This document shows positions 18,922 to 27,703 of a stretch of 64,000 nt of DNA, piece after piece. This DNA is from Vagococcus carniphilus (lineage in GTDB: Bacteria; Bacillota; Bacilli; Lactobacillales; Vagococcaceae). The position numbers and the translations under genes were made by a program. Within the stretch, counting starts at the first letter, position 1. Each line of letters opens with the position of its first letter. The notes beneath the pieces were generated by a model. It was not told the origin of the DNA. It made no database searches and saw only the letters and a program-made list of their open reading frames with translations. Location: positions 2,372,001 to 2,436,000 of the forward strand of contig NZ_CP060720.1 of the NCBI RefSeq assembly GCF_014397115.1, written 5' to 3'.

Positions 18922-20291
18922 TACTTGTCACCCTCAGTAGCAATTGTTTCTAACAAATGATGAACAAACTCTTCACTTTGGAAAAAGTGCAAATGTAGGT
19001 AACTAGCAAACGTATTGCGTTTTTGATAGCCACCTTCCCAAGAGGAAACGACTTCACCATCTCTATTTTTTTCCATAGTCATCATGGTAGGTTCTTTTGT
19101 TTCAAAAGTTGAATGATGAAATTCATGTCCATAGATTTTTTCACCTTTTTTACCAACCAAAGTGTCCTCTTTTAAAATGCCGTAACAATAACCAAATCTT
19201 TTTAAACGAGACGTCATCTGACTTTCACCTTCAAAGACTCCAACCATCGGAAACGCTTTCTCTTCAATTTTTAACGTTTCGCCCAGATACATTAATCCGC
19301 CACACTCAGCAAGAATAAATTTGTTGTTTTCAAAAGCTTCAAAAATAGCTTCCCTCATGACGCTATTTTGTGATAGTTCATCAGCAAATTCTTCTGGATA
19401 ACCTCCACCAAAATAATAAGCATCTGCTTCAGGTAATTGCTTATCTGTCATCGGACTAAAATAAGTTATTTGTACGCCACAATCTTCTAATAGTTCTAAA
19501 TTATCTGGATAATAAAAATGAAAAGCATCGTCTTTAGCAATAGCTAATTTAATTGGTTTCTCTTTTCTATTTTGTTTAAAAGGATAAATTGGTTTTTCCA
19601 TTTGAACGTCTTCTAAGTCATTTAGTAAACTTTCAATGTCTACTGTTTTCTCAATTGAATCAGCAATCAAATGAATCTTTTCCATCACATCATCTATTTC
19701 ATTATCAGGTACTAAACCTAGTTGTCTTGATGGTAAAGCAAACGCTGGATTTTTAGGAATATAACCATAAACCTTTGTTCTCGTGTATTTTTCAATAGCG
19801 CCTTTTACTAAAGAATAATGATTTTCAGAAGCAATATTATTAATAACAACTCCCATAATATTTAACTCTTCATCAAACTCTTCAAAACCTTTAACAACAG
19901 CAGCAATTGAAGTCGAAGCAGATTTCCCATTAACCACTAGGATTACTGGACAGTCTAGTTGTTTGGCTACTGACGAACTAGAACAAGAATCCTTGTCAAT
20001 ACCAAAGCCATCAAATAATCCCATAACTCCTTCAATGACTGATACATCTGATTCATATGCTGCCTTTTCAAATAAATAATTCAAAACTTTTTTATCTCTA
20101 ACTAAAAAGCTGTCTAAATTCCTAGATGGATTTTTAGTTATGCGGCTATGATACTTGGTATCAACATAATCAGGTCCTACCTTGAAAGGTTGAACATTAA
20201 GACCTCTTCTTTTTAAAATTTCAAGTAAGCCTAAAGTAAATGTTGTTTTCCCTGAACCACTAGAAGCAGCTCCAATTAATATTTTTTTCAT
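18921..20291 (-). CDS. cbiA: Cobyrinate a,c-diamide synthase
   Basis: Glutamine-dependent amidation of the a and c carboxylates of cobyrinate. The 456-aa product has ILIGAASSGSGKTTFTLGL (P-loop) at the N terminus and a C-terminal glutaminase domain with nucleophile Cys in ILAECGGLMYLGE and EFHHSTFE. Start at ATG 20289-20291 is set by AAAGGGTGG eight bases upstream; a GTG nine bases further out is less well placed. Only one base separates it from the pduX stop. Confidence 0.96.
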   Translation of the reverse strand: MKKILIGAASSGSGKTTFTLGLLEILKRRGLNVQPFKVGPDYVDTKYHSRITKNPSRNLDSFLVRDKKVLNYLFEKAAYESDVSVIEGVMGLFDGFGIDKDSCSSSSVAKQLDCPVILVVNGKSASTSIAAVVKGFEEFDEELNIMGVVINNIASENHYSLVKGAIEKYTRTKVYGYIPKNPAFALPSRQLGLVPDNEIDDVMEKIHLIADSIEKTVDIESLLNDLEDVQMEKPIYPFKQNRKEKPIKLAIAKDDAFHFYYPDNLELLEDCGVQITYFSPMTDKQLPEADAYYFGGGYPEEFADELSQNSVMREAIFEAFENNKFILAECGGLMYLGETLKIEEKAFPMVGVFEGESQMTSRLKRFGYCYGILKEDTLVGKKGEKIYGHEFHHSTFETKEPTMMTMEKNRDGEVVSSWEGGYQKRNTFASYLHLHFFQSEEFVHHLLETIATEGDK

Positions 20292-20292
20292 T

Positions 20293-21171
20293 CTAACCAC
20301 CCTTTTGCTGTTGGAGTCCTTTATAACAAGAGCTATATACCTTCAATTTTTGATAATAAGTTGTCACTTGATTATCTTCCAATACCCGTTTAATTGTTTC
20401 TACCTCAGTTAAATCTCTTAGTAAAATACCGATTACTGTTCCACTATGAGCAACATTTACACCAATACAAGAGTTGAACGTGCCACTTAATTCAACTATT
20501 GTTTCAAAGAAAGGTTTAGGTAAAATTTCTTGATTTAACTTGGCACTTTTTAGTGCGGCTTGTCCTAATTTTTCTAGACTTTTTTCTTTGACTGCTACTC
20601 TATAAAGGTTATGAACTCTACTAAAAGATTTAGCTTGTTTTTTTAAAAGCTCGTCATTTGCTTTAGTATGAAAAGCCTCTGTATTCAATTCTTCTTTTGG
20701 TTCTAACATCAAAACATAAAAGTTTGGCTGCCAGCCTGTTTGTTCAATGAAGTTGGCACCTCTTGAGTCAAACATCGTTAAAGAATTAAAAAAACTACTG
20801 TCAGTTGCTTCAATTGACGTGCATATTCCAGCTATTTTTTCTAACGTCATTGGTTTTTTATAATATAAACTTGCTGCATATATGCTAGCTGCCATATCTG
20901 CCGTACTACTTGCCATGCCTTTTGACACAGATAAAGATGAAGAGATACTTAGTTTTACTTCATCCTCACTAGATATCTCTAAATCAGCTAGTGTTGCCTC
21001 AAGTGCTTTTCTTGATTTCTCACCTGCTTGATTAACTGCTCCTTGATCACTTGTGATTGTCGCTACAGAAAACATATTTATGCCACAACTAACTAGACGA
21101 AACTCATCTTCAACATACCCTTGAATTAATTCACCACATGTTCCAGGACAACTAACTATGACTTTTGCCAT
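20293..21171 (-). CDS. pduX: L-threonine kinase (GHMP family)
   Basis: Phosphorylates L-threonine to L-threonine-O-3-phosphate for the aminopropanol arm of B12. The 292-aa product begins KVIVSCPGTCGELIQGYVED and has the GHMP ATP loop SVSKGMASSTADMAAS. Its position between cobD (which decarboxylates the product) and cbiA supports the role. It overlaps cobD by about 20 bases. Confidence 0.92.
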   Translation of the reverse strand: MAKVIVSCPGTCGELIQGYVEDEFRLVSCGINMFSVATITSDQGAVNQAGEKSRKALEATLADLEISSEDEVKLSISSSLSVSKGMASSTADMAASIYAASLYYKKPMTLEKIAGICTSIEATDSSFFNSLTMFDSRGANFIEQTGWQPNFYVLMLEPKEELNTEAFHTKANDELLKKQAKSFSRVHNLYRVAVKEKSLEKLGQAALKSAKLNQEILPKPFFETIVELSGTFNSCIGVNVAHSGTVIGILLRDLTEVETIKRVLEDNQVTTYYQKLKVYSSCYKGLQQQKGG

Positions 21172-22234
21172 AAAAATACCTCTCTAGAGCTTCTACTAAT
21201 TTTTCATTTTCCTCACGCGTTCTAACAGCTATTCGGTAATAGTTACCATCAAGCCCTTTATAATTAGAACAATCTCGAATTAAAATATTCATTTCTATCA
21301 ATGCTTTTTGTAAATCCACAGTTGATAGATATTCAAAAAAGATAAAATTGGCTGAACTTTTAACTAGTTTTAATTCGGTAAATTTAGTTAATGAAGACTC
21401 TAAAAACAAGCGTTCCTTTTCTACATAGCTCAATGTTTCAGCTAAATATTGTTTATCTTTAAGTGACTCTCTACCAGCCATATCAGCAAAGCAATTAATT
21501 CGCCAAGGAATAGCATTACTTTCTAAGTCATCCATCATATGAGAATTATCCGTTAATAGATAGCCTAACCGAAGACCTGGAATGGCAAATATTTTTGTTA
21601 ATGAGCGTAAAATAACTAAATACTCATTTCCTCTCAACTCAGTTGTTAGAGATTCTTTTTCATCCACAAAATCCATAAAAGCTTCATCTATAATCAAATA
21701 AATCTGATTGTTTTGACAAAATTTTGCAAGTTTGATCATTTCTTCTTTTTCAATTATCGTACCAGTAGGATTATTAGGATTACATATACAAAGTGTATCT
21801 ACCTTTTCTTCTTGGATTTTTATCATTAAATCAGTTGTATTTACTTTAAAATCATTGTCTTTTGTTTTAAAATACACAATATTTGTTTTTTGGTGAGCAA
21901 ATGCATCTTCGTATTCTGAAAAAGTTGGAGCCAACACTAGAAGCTGCTGACTTTTTAAAATATTAGCCAAAGAATAGATAACTTCAGCTGCTCCATTTCC
22001 TAAAAAAATATTCTCTGGCGTTAATGAATGATAGTTAGCAATTTCTTTTTTTAATTCTGTGTATCTTAAATCTGGATAATGTAGAATTTGATCTGTATTT
22101 TCTTTCAACACTTTTAATAAGTTCTCTGATAACCCTAACGGATTAATGTTGGCGCTAAAATCAATAATTGACTTTTCAGATAAATGATAGATTTCAGCTA
22201 TTTCTTTAATGTTTCCCCCATGAAGTCCTGCCAT
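21152..22234 (-). CDS. cobD: Threonine-phosphate decarboxylase
   Basis: PLP enzyme that converts L-threonine-O-3-phosphate to (R)-1-amino-2-propanol phosphate. The 360-aa class I/II aminotransferase-fold protein starts MAGLHGGNIKEIAEIY, a CobD-specific N terminus that separates it from HisC, and has IDFSANINPLGLS, FLGNGAAEVIY, CNPNNPTGTII and SLTKIFAIPGLRLGY with the PLP Lys. It overlaps pduX. Confidence 0.94.
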   Translation of the reverse strand: MAGLHGGNIKEIAEIYHLSEKSIIDFSANINPLGLSENLLKVLKENTDQILHYPDLRYTELKKEIANYHSLTPENIFLGNGAAEVIYSLANILKSQQLLVLAPTFSEYEDAFAHQKTNIVYFKTKDNDFKVNTTDLMIKIQEEKVDTLCICNPNNPTGTIIEKEEMIKLAKFCQNNQIYLIIDEAFMDFVDEKESLTTELRGNEYLVILRSLTKIFAIPGLRLGYLLTDNSHMMDDLESNAIPWRINCFADMAGRESLKDKQYLAETLSYVEKERLFLESSLTKFTELKLVKSSANFIFFEYLSTVDLQKALIEMNILIRDCSNYKGLDGNYYRIAVRTREENEKLVEALERYFYGKSHS

Positions 22235-22237
22235 AAC

Positions 22238-22753
22238 TTAATTCCCCTTACCACTGTTTTGAACAATAGAAAAATTTTTGATTTTTTCTGGTAAAACAGC
22301 ATAAACAATTTCTGTTAAAAATAAGTTAACTAATGTTGCTATAGTCAACGGTACAAACAAAACGAAAACCAATTGTTTCAAAATTGGGTAAAGGATTAGT
22401 AAATCTAAAGGAACATTAATTAGATATGCCGCTATAATCGAAGCGACTTTTGATAGTACCGGTCTGTCGCTCCATTTGTTCCTTATGTAACCGTATACAA
22501 ACATACAAACCATCATTAAGGTTGCTATAATCAAATGGACAGGTAGTGTGCTTGGAAAGCCAGCAAAAAGTGCAGAAAACATGTGTCCAAAGAAAGCTAC
22601 TACCATCCCCATCGCAGGACCTAAAATAATAGTTGATAAAAATGCAGGAAATGAGTCCAGGGCAATCGATCCAAGTATCTTAATGTTTCCTCCTAGAATA
22701 CTAAGTGCGATCATTAGTGCTACGATTGTTAATTTTCTTGTTTTTGTTGTCAT
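22238..22753 (-). CDS. ECF transporter S component, CblT-like (corrinoid precursor uptake)
   Basis: A 171-aa membrane protein with about five or six hydrophobic segments, a short basic N terminus (MTTKTRKLTIVALMIAL) typical of ECF substrate-capture subunits, and DSFPAFLSTIILGPAMGMVVAFFGH. It is the first gene after the cobalamin riboswitch. CblT-family S components associated with B12 genes are known in Firmicutes and are thought to import alpha-ribazole or related lower-ligand precursors. The specific substrate here is inference from context. No cblS-like kinase is adjacent, and the energising EcfAAT module is not in the window. Confidence 0.75.
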   Translation of the reverse strand: MTTKTRKLTIVALMIALSILGGNIKILGSIALDSFPAFLSTIILGPAMGMVVAFFGHMFSALFAGFPSTLPVHLIIATLMMVCMFVYGYIRNKWSDRPVLSKVASIIAAYLINVPLDLLILYPILKQLVFVLFVPLTIATLVNLFLTEIVYAVLPEKIKNFSIVQNSGKGN

Positions 22754-22778
22754 TTTTCTTACTCCTTTTTTAATAAAT

Positions 22779-22826
22779 TAAAAAAAACACAAACCATCAT
22801 TCAATCGATTGATGTTTTGTGTTTTT
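22779..22826 (-). terminator. Riboswitch expression platform: intrinsic terminator before cblT-like gene
   Basis: On the minus strand AAAACACAAAACATCA pairs with TGATGGTTTGTGTTTT (15 of 16 positions) around a ten-base loop and is followed by a U run. It lies about 25 bases before the first gene and downstream of the cobalamin aptamer, so it is the likely off-state terminator for the whole B12/heme operon. Confidence 0.85.
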
Positions 22827-22904
22827 GTATGGTTAAACCAGCAAGAATAAGTTTTAATATAAAACTAGCTGATAACAAAAAACAATTTCCCGATAGAATC
22901 ATTT

Positions 22905-23060
22905 TTTCTTTTCAGCTTGGATATCCTGACTTAGCATCACCCATATCTTCTTACCTTCCCAAAACAATTACAGTTTTAACAGTGGTATAACAAGAAGTAT
23001 GTCCGCTTTACAGTAGAATGGGTCTGTCGAGGTTTTTCACCTCATTCCCCAATGCTGAAA
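22905..23060 (-). promoter_or_regulatory. Cobalamin riboswitch controlling the cbi/hem operon
   Basis: On the minus strand I see the aptamer landmarks in order: GGGGAATGAGGTGAAAAACC, the CGACAGACCC segment, CTGTAA, ACCACTG, GGGAAGG and a B12-box-like GATGCTAAGTCAGGATATCC. It is followed by the terminator at 22779-22826. The B12 box is a variant of the usual consensus. No other gene lies between it and the CblT-like gene. High coenzyme B12 would be expected to reduce expression of all 26 downstream genes. Aptamer limits are approximate. Confidence 0.88.
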
Positions 23061-23193
23061 AATTAATAATTAAAATGTGAACATTAATAATTTCTACATT
23101 ATCAATGGTATAACAATTAGGCAAGTTTTTCAATAATAAATTAGAACTTTGTGAAATTTTTTCTCAATTATTATCAAACTCCAATCAAAAAAC

Positions 23194-23655
23194 CTAATTA
23201 TCTATTTTTTTCATCATAATATATTCAGCAATTGTTGGCATATAGGCAGACTCGACTTTTCCAATCTCTTTATACCCAACACTTTCATATAACTCTTTTG
23301 CTCGATAATTAAAATCGCCAACCATTAAAGTGATTTTTGATTTGTTTAAACTTCGACCAATTGCTTCATAAACTCTTAGTAAAAAGGAGCCTAGCCCTTG
23401 ACCTTGATATTCTTTTTTAACACCAATTAAGGCTAAATAAGGGTATTCGTGAAAGAATCCATTCTCTTCAATCCACATAACAGCAATAATTTCCCCGGAT
23501 TGTGAGATGGCTCCCCAAAGCTCATTCTTTCTAATACCAGTTTTTACCCAATCAAGAACTTGACCATTATAAGCTTTGTTCAATTCGTCGTCTTTAAAAA
23601 TCGCCAAACATTCTTCTAATCGAGAAGCAGGAATTTTTTTTACTTCTGAAATCAT
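23194..23655 (-). CDS. GNAT-family N-acetyltransferase at the end of the eut set
   Basis: A 153-aa acetyltransferase with the acetyl-CoA-binding motif KKEYQGQGLGSFLLRVYEAI (residues about 78-97) and the C-terminal AKELYESVGYKEIG. Substrate is unknown. It begins 24 bases after eutJ with its own AAAAGGTGAG site, so it is probably co-transcribed with eut. It might acetylate a small amine or protein linked to ethanolamine metabolism, but context alone cannot show this. No clear terminator follows it before the cobalamin riboswitch. Confidence 0.85.
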   Translation of the reverse strand: MISEVKKIPASRLEECLAIFKDDELNKAYNGQVLDWVKTGIRKNELWGAISQSGEIIAVMWIEENGFFHEYPYLALIGVKKEYQGQGLGSFLLRVYEAIGRSLNKSKITLMVGDFNYRAKELYESVGYKEIGKVESAYMPTIAEYIMMKKIDN

Positions 23656-23679
23656 CCATGCTCACCTTTTTCTCTTATC

Positions 23680-24510
23680 TTATTGTTTGCTTGCTATAGC
23701 AATACCAATAGGTGTAACAAACTGTGGATAATCCGGACGTTTAACGTCTTTTCCTAAATACTTAGAAAAAACCGCAGCAAATTCATCAAAATAACTAGCT
23801 CCTCCTACAACAAACAAAGGTTCAACTGGATATTCTGATAAGAATTGTTTTGTAATATCAGCCATCTTATCAACAACTGGTTTAATAATCATGAAAGTCG
23901 TCTTTTCTTGTTCACGATCTCGTTTAATCAGTTCCGCTTCTTTAACAGATACCTTATGATATCCTGCAAGAACAAGAGACATATGTGTGCCTCCTGTTGG
24001 TTCATCCATGGTCTCAACAGCTTTGAAATTTTCAATAATACTAATTCCCGTTGTGCCGCCTCCCACATCAATAACTGCGCCTTTATCAAGATTAAGCAGA
24101 CAAGCTGCTGCTGATGGCTCATCAACAACAGTTGTCACTGTTAATCCTGCTGATTCTAAAACGTTAGAGACTACTTTATAATCGTTTCCCAGAGTTCCTG
24201 GTGGTACTGCTGTTGCTGCCTCAGTTAATTCAACACCTAAAACCTCTTCAGCTTCTTGAACTAATCGAGTCACAATCTGAACTGCCTCAATATAATTGAC
24301 TACAAGTCCATCTCGAACAACCTCAGCAAATTCAAAACTTCCATATACTGGATTATTTTCTTCATCTAGGATAGCTAAAACGATTGAAGACGTTCCTAAA
24401 TCGACTCCTACTTTCAAAGATCCTTTCTTATCAAATGGGTTATGCTTTTTAGTATTTACAATATCATTAAATGCTTTTAATGTTTTGTTTACGTCTTTTA
24501 AATCAACCAT
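23680..24510 (-). CDS. eutJ: Ethanolamine utilisation chaperone-like protein EutJ
   Basis: A 276-aa actin/Hsp70-fold protein with LKVGVDLGTSSIVLAIL (phosphate 1 loop), GAVIDVGGGTTGISI (phosphate 2) and VGGASYFDEFA. EutJ is carried by many eut loci and is thought to help assemble enzymes or the shell, though its precise role is not established. The product lacks the long substrate-binding half of DnaK. It follows eutQ by 20 bases. Confidence 0.93.
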   Translation of the reverse strand: MVDLKDVNKTLKAFNDIVNTKKHNPFDKKGSLKVGVDLGTSSIVLAILDEENNPVYGSFEFAEVVRDGLVVNYIEAVQIVTRLVQEAEEVLGVELTEAATAVPPGTLGNDYKVVSNVLESAGLTVTTVVDEPSAAACLLNLDKGAVIDVGGGTTGISIIENFKAVETMDEPTGGTHMSLVLAGYHKVSVKEAELIKRDREQEKTTFMIIKPVVDKMADITKQFLSEYPVEPLFVVGGASYFDEFAAVFSKYLGKDVKRPDYPQFVTPIGIAIASKQ

Positions 24511-24530
24511 AATATCCTCCTAAAATCTTC

Positions 24531-24986
24531 TTATTGTGATGCCCAGTCAGCTGGGTAGGTAACGTAGACGAATCTAGCGTCTCCTTCAACTGAGAATTGG
24601 ATACTACTGCTTTTTGGAATAAATAAAATTTCTCCAGGTCCAGCAGATATTTTACGGCCATCAACAATAACAGTTAATGTTCCTTCTATAATATAGTCTA
24701 CTTCATCATACTCTAAAGTCCAATCAAAAGTTGTATCTTTCATTACCATTAGGCCACAACCTAAACGAGGACTTTCTTCTAAAGTAACTAAATCTTTACA
24801 GTAAACCACATCAGATGGTGTACCCGTATCTAAACGATCATTTTCATCTACTTCAAGTAATGGCAATTTTACAGATAAAACACCACTTGGGTCAACATTT
24901 TTAGTAAATTGTGATAATGAAGACATTTTTTCCATTAATACTTGACGAACTACATCTTCAATAATATTTTTTTGATTTTCATCCAT
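24531..24986 (-). CDS. eutQ: Cupin-domain protein EutQ
   Basis: A 151-aa protein whose C-terminal half is a cupin (DWTLEYDEVDYIIEGTLTVIVDGRKISAGPGEILFIPKSS in shortened form: DYIIEG, AGPGEILFIPKSS). EutQ has been reported to have acetate kinase activity and to aid microcompartment assembly in Salmonella. The N-terminal ~30 residues form an amphipathic helix (NIIEDVVRQVLMEKM), a possible encapsulation peptide. It shares its ATG with the eutH stop region. Confidence 0.92.
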   Translation of the reverse strand: MDENQKNIIEDVVRQVLMEKMSSLSQFTKNVDPSGVLSVKLPLLEVDENDRLDTGTPSDVVYCKDLVTLEESPRLGCGLMVMKDTTFDWTLEYDEVDYIIEGTLTVIVDGRKISAGPGEILFIPKSSSIQFSVEGDARFVYVTYPADWASQ

Positions 24987-26095
24987 TATTTACTCACCTC
25001 AGCAACAACTTCTTCTTTTTTAGTTGTTTTATTTGAAATAAAGATTGCTACAAAAATAGCTGTAATACCTCCAACTAATTTACCAACAATCATTGGGAAG
25101 ATCATTTCTTTAGCCACTCCAGCTGTAAATCCTAAGTGGTCTCCTAATACGAATGATGCTGATACAGCAAATGCCACGTTAATGATTTTTCCACGTGCAT
25201 CCATGTCTTTCATTGTTTGGAACATAGCAATATTGTTTGCTAAAGTAGCAATTAAACCAGCAGCTGCTGTCTCGTTAATTCCTAATACTTTACCTAAGCC
25301 TAATAATGGTTTTTTGAAGACTCTTGTAATAACTTCAACCAATACAAATGCTCCAGCAAGTGTTAAAGCAATACCACCGACAACTTCAATACCTTCAGAA
25401 ACTGGTGCAATTCCTTCAATAACTGTGATACCTACTAATTGTTGTAAAGCACCTAAAATTAAACCAATAATAGCAACAATGACAATACCTTTACCAAAGT
25501 AAGTAAAACCTTTAATCATTTTTTCTGGAGCTAGCAGTAATCCCACCATAACTAATACAGCAACGATTACGATTGGAATCAAGTTTTTAACAATCATCAT
25601 CACATCAAAACCAGCAATAAGACCACTAACAAATGCCCCAACAGGAATTGTAACCATACCTGATAAAACACCCGTTGCTAAATATTTGTGATCTTCTTTT
25701 TGAATAATTCCTAATGATACTGGAATTGTAAATACAATAGTAGCACCCATCATAGCACCTAAAATAGTTCCGGCAAAAAGACCAGCTTCTGGTGTTTGAG
25801 CCATTTCCATTGCTAACGTGTAACCACCCATATCATTTGCTAAAAGTGTTGTAGCAAACATAGCAGGGTCAGCACCTAATGCTGTATAAAGTGGTACAAC
25901 AATTGGTTGTAATACTTTAGCTAAAATCGGTGCTAATGTGATAATCCCGACCATAGATAGAGCTAGAGAACCCATTGCCATGATTCCTTCTTCAAACTGG
26001 TGTCCAATTTTAAACTTGTTTCCTAAACAGTAGTCAATTCCCCCGACAACCATGAAGAACGCAATAATATACATAATAATTTCATTAATACTCAT
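24986..26095 (-). CDS. eutH: Ethanolamine permease EutH
   Basis: A 369-aa membrane protein with about ten hydrophobic segments, DYCLGNKFKIGHQFEEGIMAMGSLALSM-type N terminus and LANDMGGYTLAMEMAQ, typical of EutH. It imports (protonated) ethanolamine when uncharged diffusion is limiting. ATG at 26095 is preferred to a TTG one codon upstream because it sits nine bases after GGAGGTAGC. The last residues are charged and probably cytosolic. Confidence 0.95.
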   Translation of the reverse strand: MSINEIIMYIIAFFMVVGGIDYCLGNKFKIGHQFEEGIMAMGSLALSMVGIITLAPILAKVLQPIVVPLYTALGADPAMFATTLLANDMGGYTLAMEMAQTPEAGLFAGTILGAMMGATIVFTIPVSLGIIQKEDHKYLATGVLSGMVTIPVGAFVSGLIAGFDVMMIVKNLIPIVIVAVLVMVGLLLAPEKMIKGFTYFGKGIVIVAIIGLILGALQQLVGITVIEGIAPVSEGIEVVGGIALTLAGAFVLVEVITRVFKKPLLGLGKVLGINETAAAGLIATLANNIAMFQTMKDMDARGKIINVAFAVSASFVLGDHLGFTAGVAKEMIFPMIVGKLVGGITAIFVAIFISNKTTKKEEVVAEVSK

Positions 26096-26140
26096 CAATT
26101 GCTACCTCCTAATATCCCTCTAACTTTTTAATGTTTTTCA

Positions 26141-26413
26141 TTATTGATTGTTTCTTTCGACAGAATCAATAATTCCAACAATCGCAGCATCAACTGGAGT
26201 GCCAGGAGATTCAAGTGCAATTCGGGCTGATCCACCTGTTGTCACCAATACTAAGTCACCAAAACCAGCACCTTCAGTATCTGCTGCAACAATTGTTTTA
26301 ATAGTTTCTTCATTGGTTTCATCTTCAATATCTACCAAAAGAAACTTCAAACCATTTAAATGTTCATTTTTACGGGTTGCCCAAAGACTTCCTGACACTT
26401 TTCCAATTAACAT
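26141..26413 (-). CDS. eutN: BMC vertex protein EutN (CcmL family)
   Basis: A 90-aa pentamer-forming shell vertex protein: MLIGKVSGSLWATRKNEHL, KFLLVDIED, AADTEGAGFGDLVLVTTGGSAR and VDAAIVGIID match the EutN/CcmL family. Pentamers cap the vertices of the shell. It lies between the eut-specific 201-aa protein and eutH. Confidence 0.96.
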   Translation of the reverse strand: MLIGKVSGSLWATRKNEHLNGLKFLLVDIEDETNEETIKTIVAADTEGAGFGDLVLVTTGGSARIALESPGTPVDAAIVGIIDSVERNNQ

Positions 26414-26415
26414 AA

Positions 26416-27021
26416 TTACTCCTCTTTTCTCGCATAATTTAGCTGCAATTGTTGTTCTCTTATATAATCTTTAGCTAATGGTGTAATAATCGTTCCTTTT
26501 TCAACTTCAAAAACGGTCACACCTTTAGCAACTTCTTTTTGTAAGTACTCCATAGTCCAAGCTTTGGAAGTTGTCTTAGTTTTAGTTGATTTAGTTTCGA
26601 TGGTAATAAATTGTGCACCAAATCTTACCCATTGTTCTTCACACGACTTGACATGAGCTTTCATACCGTAGGGACTATCCTGCAAAAGAGTCGCGTATTC
26701 TTTTGCTCCATTTAGTACAAAGACTGGTTTCTTATTTAATAACGCATCTAAAATTTCACGGTCTTCATCTGTAGTAGGTAACATATTGGAGATCCCGATT
26801 AATCTCTCTAGAGTTAATTCAGTTAGTACAACACCTGAACTCGCTTCGATTGAAGCTCCTTCTACATAATCATATTCTTTCAAAAAGAGAGCTAGTTCTT
26901 CTGTTTTCTTACCGTAAACTTTTATTTGTTTGGCTAAATCATCAAAAATTTCAGGAACTTCACCAAGTTTTTCTAAAACCTTTTGAGTAACTAATTTTAC
27001 TAATTCTTCAATGTTATCCAT
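26416..27021 (-). CDS. Firmicutes-type ethanolamine utilisation protein of unknown function
   Basis: A 201-aa protein that I match by context and general character to the uncharacterised eut protein family found in non-proteobacterial eut operons (TIGR02536 type); this assignment is from memory and not a search. It begins MDNIEELVKLVTQKVLEKLG, an amphipathic helix that could be an encapsulation peptide. The middle carries LFLKEYDYVEGASIEASSG, and the end VEKGTIITPLAKDYIREQQL resembles the ITPSAKGFL segment of the EutT-like protein at 27704. ATG at 27021 follows ACAGGTG. It overlaps eutD by eight bases. Confidence 0.7.
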   Translation of the reverse strand: MDNIEELVKLVTQKVLEKLGEVPEIFDDLAKQIKVYGKKTEELALFLKEYDYVEGASIEASSGVVLTELTLERLIGISNMLPTTDEDREILDALLNKKPVFVLNGAKEYATLLQDSPYGMKAHVKSCEEQWVRFGAQFITIETKSTKTKTTSKAWTMEYLQKEVAKGVTVFEVEKGTIITPLAKDYIREQQLQLNYARKEE

Positions 27022-27667
27022 GGTTATCACCTGTTTTTTTAATAATTGTTCCTCTAATACCTTTTCTGTAACCACATGCATTTGCTTCATCGTAATCAAT
27101 ATGCATAAATGTTGCAAAATTAGAGTGGATACGAATAACCACATCATCAAAAATCAGAGGTCTTTCACCATTGATTTTTACTTGAACAATTTCTCCATGG
27201 GTTACACAAAAACGTTCCGCATCTTCTAAAGTTAGATGAACATGACGTTTAGCTATGATTAAACCTTTTGAAATTCTCAAGCTTTTTACACCATTCATTA
27301 TCAAAATACCTGGTGTCTCAGAAATATGACCACTCTGTCGAACAGGAACTTTAATTCCTAACGTTAGAGCATCTGTTCCAGATACCTCAACTTGAGTTTC
27401 TTGACGTTCTGGTCCAAGTATTATCACATTTTTTAAGGTGCCTTTAGGTCCAACTAGATTAATTCGTTCTTTACATATAAATTGACTTGGTTGTGATAAA
27501 TCTTTAGCTTTTGTTAATTGGTAGCCTTTTCCAAATAGAGCATCGATATCTTGTCGAGATAGATGAACATGTCTTTCAATAGCTTCAACTTCAACACCAA
27601 GTTGGGATTGAACTCTTCTAACTACTTCTCTAACAATATCGTTTATATCTCCAGTTGCTATTTCCAC
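27014..27667 (-). CDS. eutD: Phosphate acyltransferase EutD (PduL type)
   Basis: Converts acetyl-CoA and phosphate to acetyl phosphate and recycles CoA inside the compartment. The 217-aa product has the PduL duplicated layout with two metal-ligand motifs, ERHVHLSRQDIDALFG and KRHVHLTLEDAERF, and shows none of the Pta-type sequence. Start is GTG at 27665-27667 after GGGAGGGATT. The first ~20 residues (EIATGDINDIVREVVRRVQ) look like an encapsulation helix. With EutE it leads to ATP by acetate kinase. Confidence 0.9.
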   Translation of the reverse strand: MEIATGDINDIVREVVRRVQSQLGVEVEAIERHVHLSRQDIDALFGKGYQLTKAKDLSQPSQFICKERINLVGPKGTLKNVIILGPERQETQVEVSGTDALTLGIKVPVRQSGHISETPGILIMNGVKSLRISKGLIIAKRHVHLTLEDAERFCVTHGEIVQVKINGERPLIFDDVVIRIHSNFATFMHIDYDEANACGYRKGIRGTIIKKTGDNHG

Positions 27668-27703
27668 TCTGAATCCCTCCCTTATTTATTTAATCATGAA
27701 ATA

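Noticed and set aside
23061-23193. Exact promoter of the B12 operon
   Set aside because: Several TTG-type and TAT-type hexamers are present in this AT-rich gap, but none has both good boxes at 16-18 base spacing, so I do not name one.
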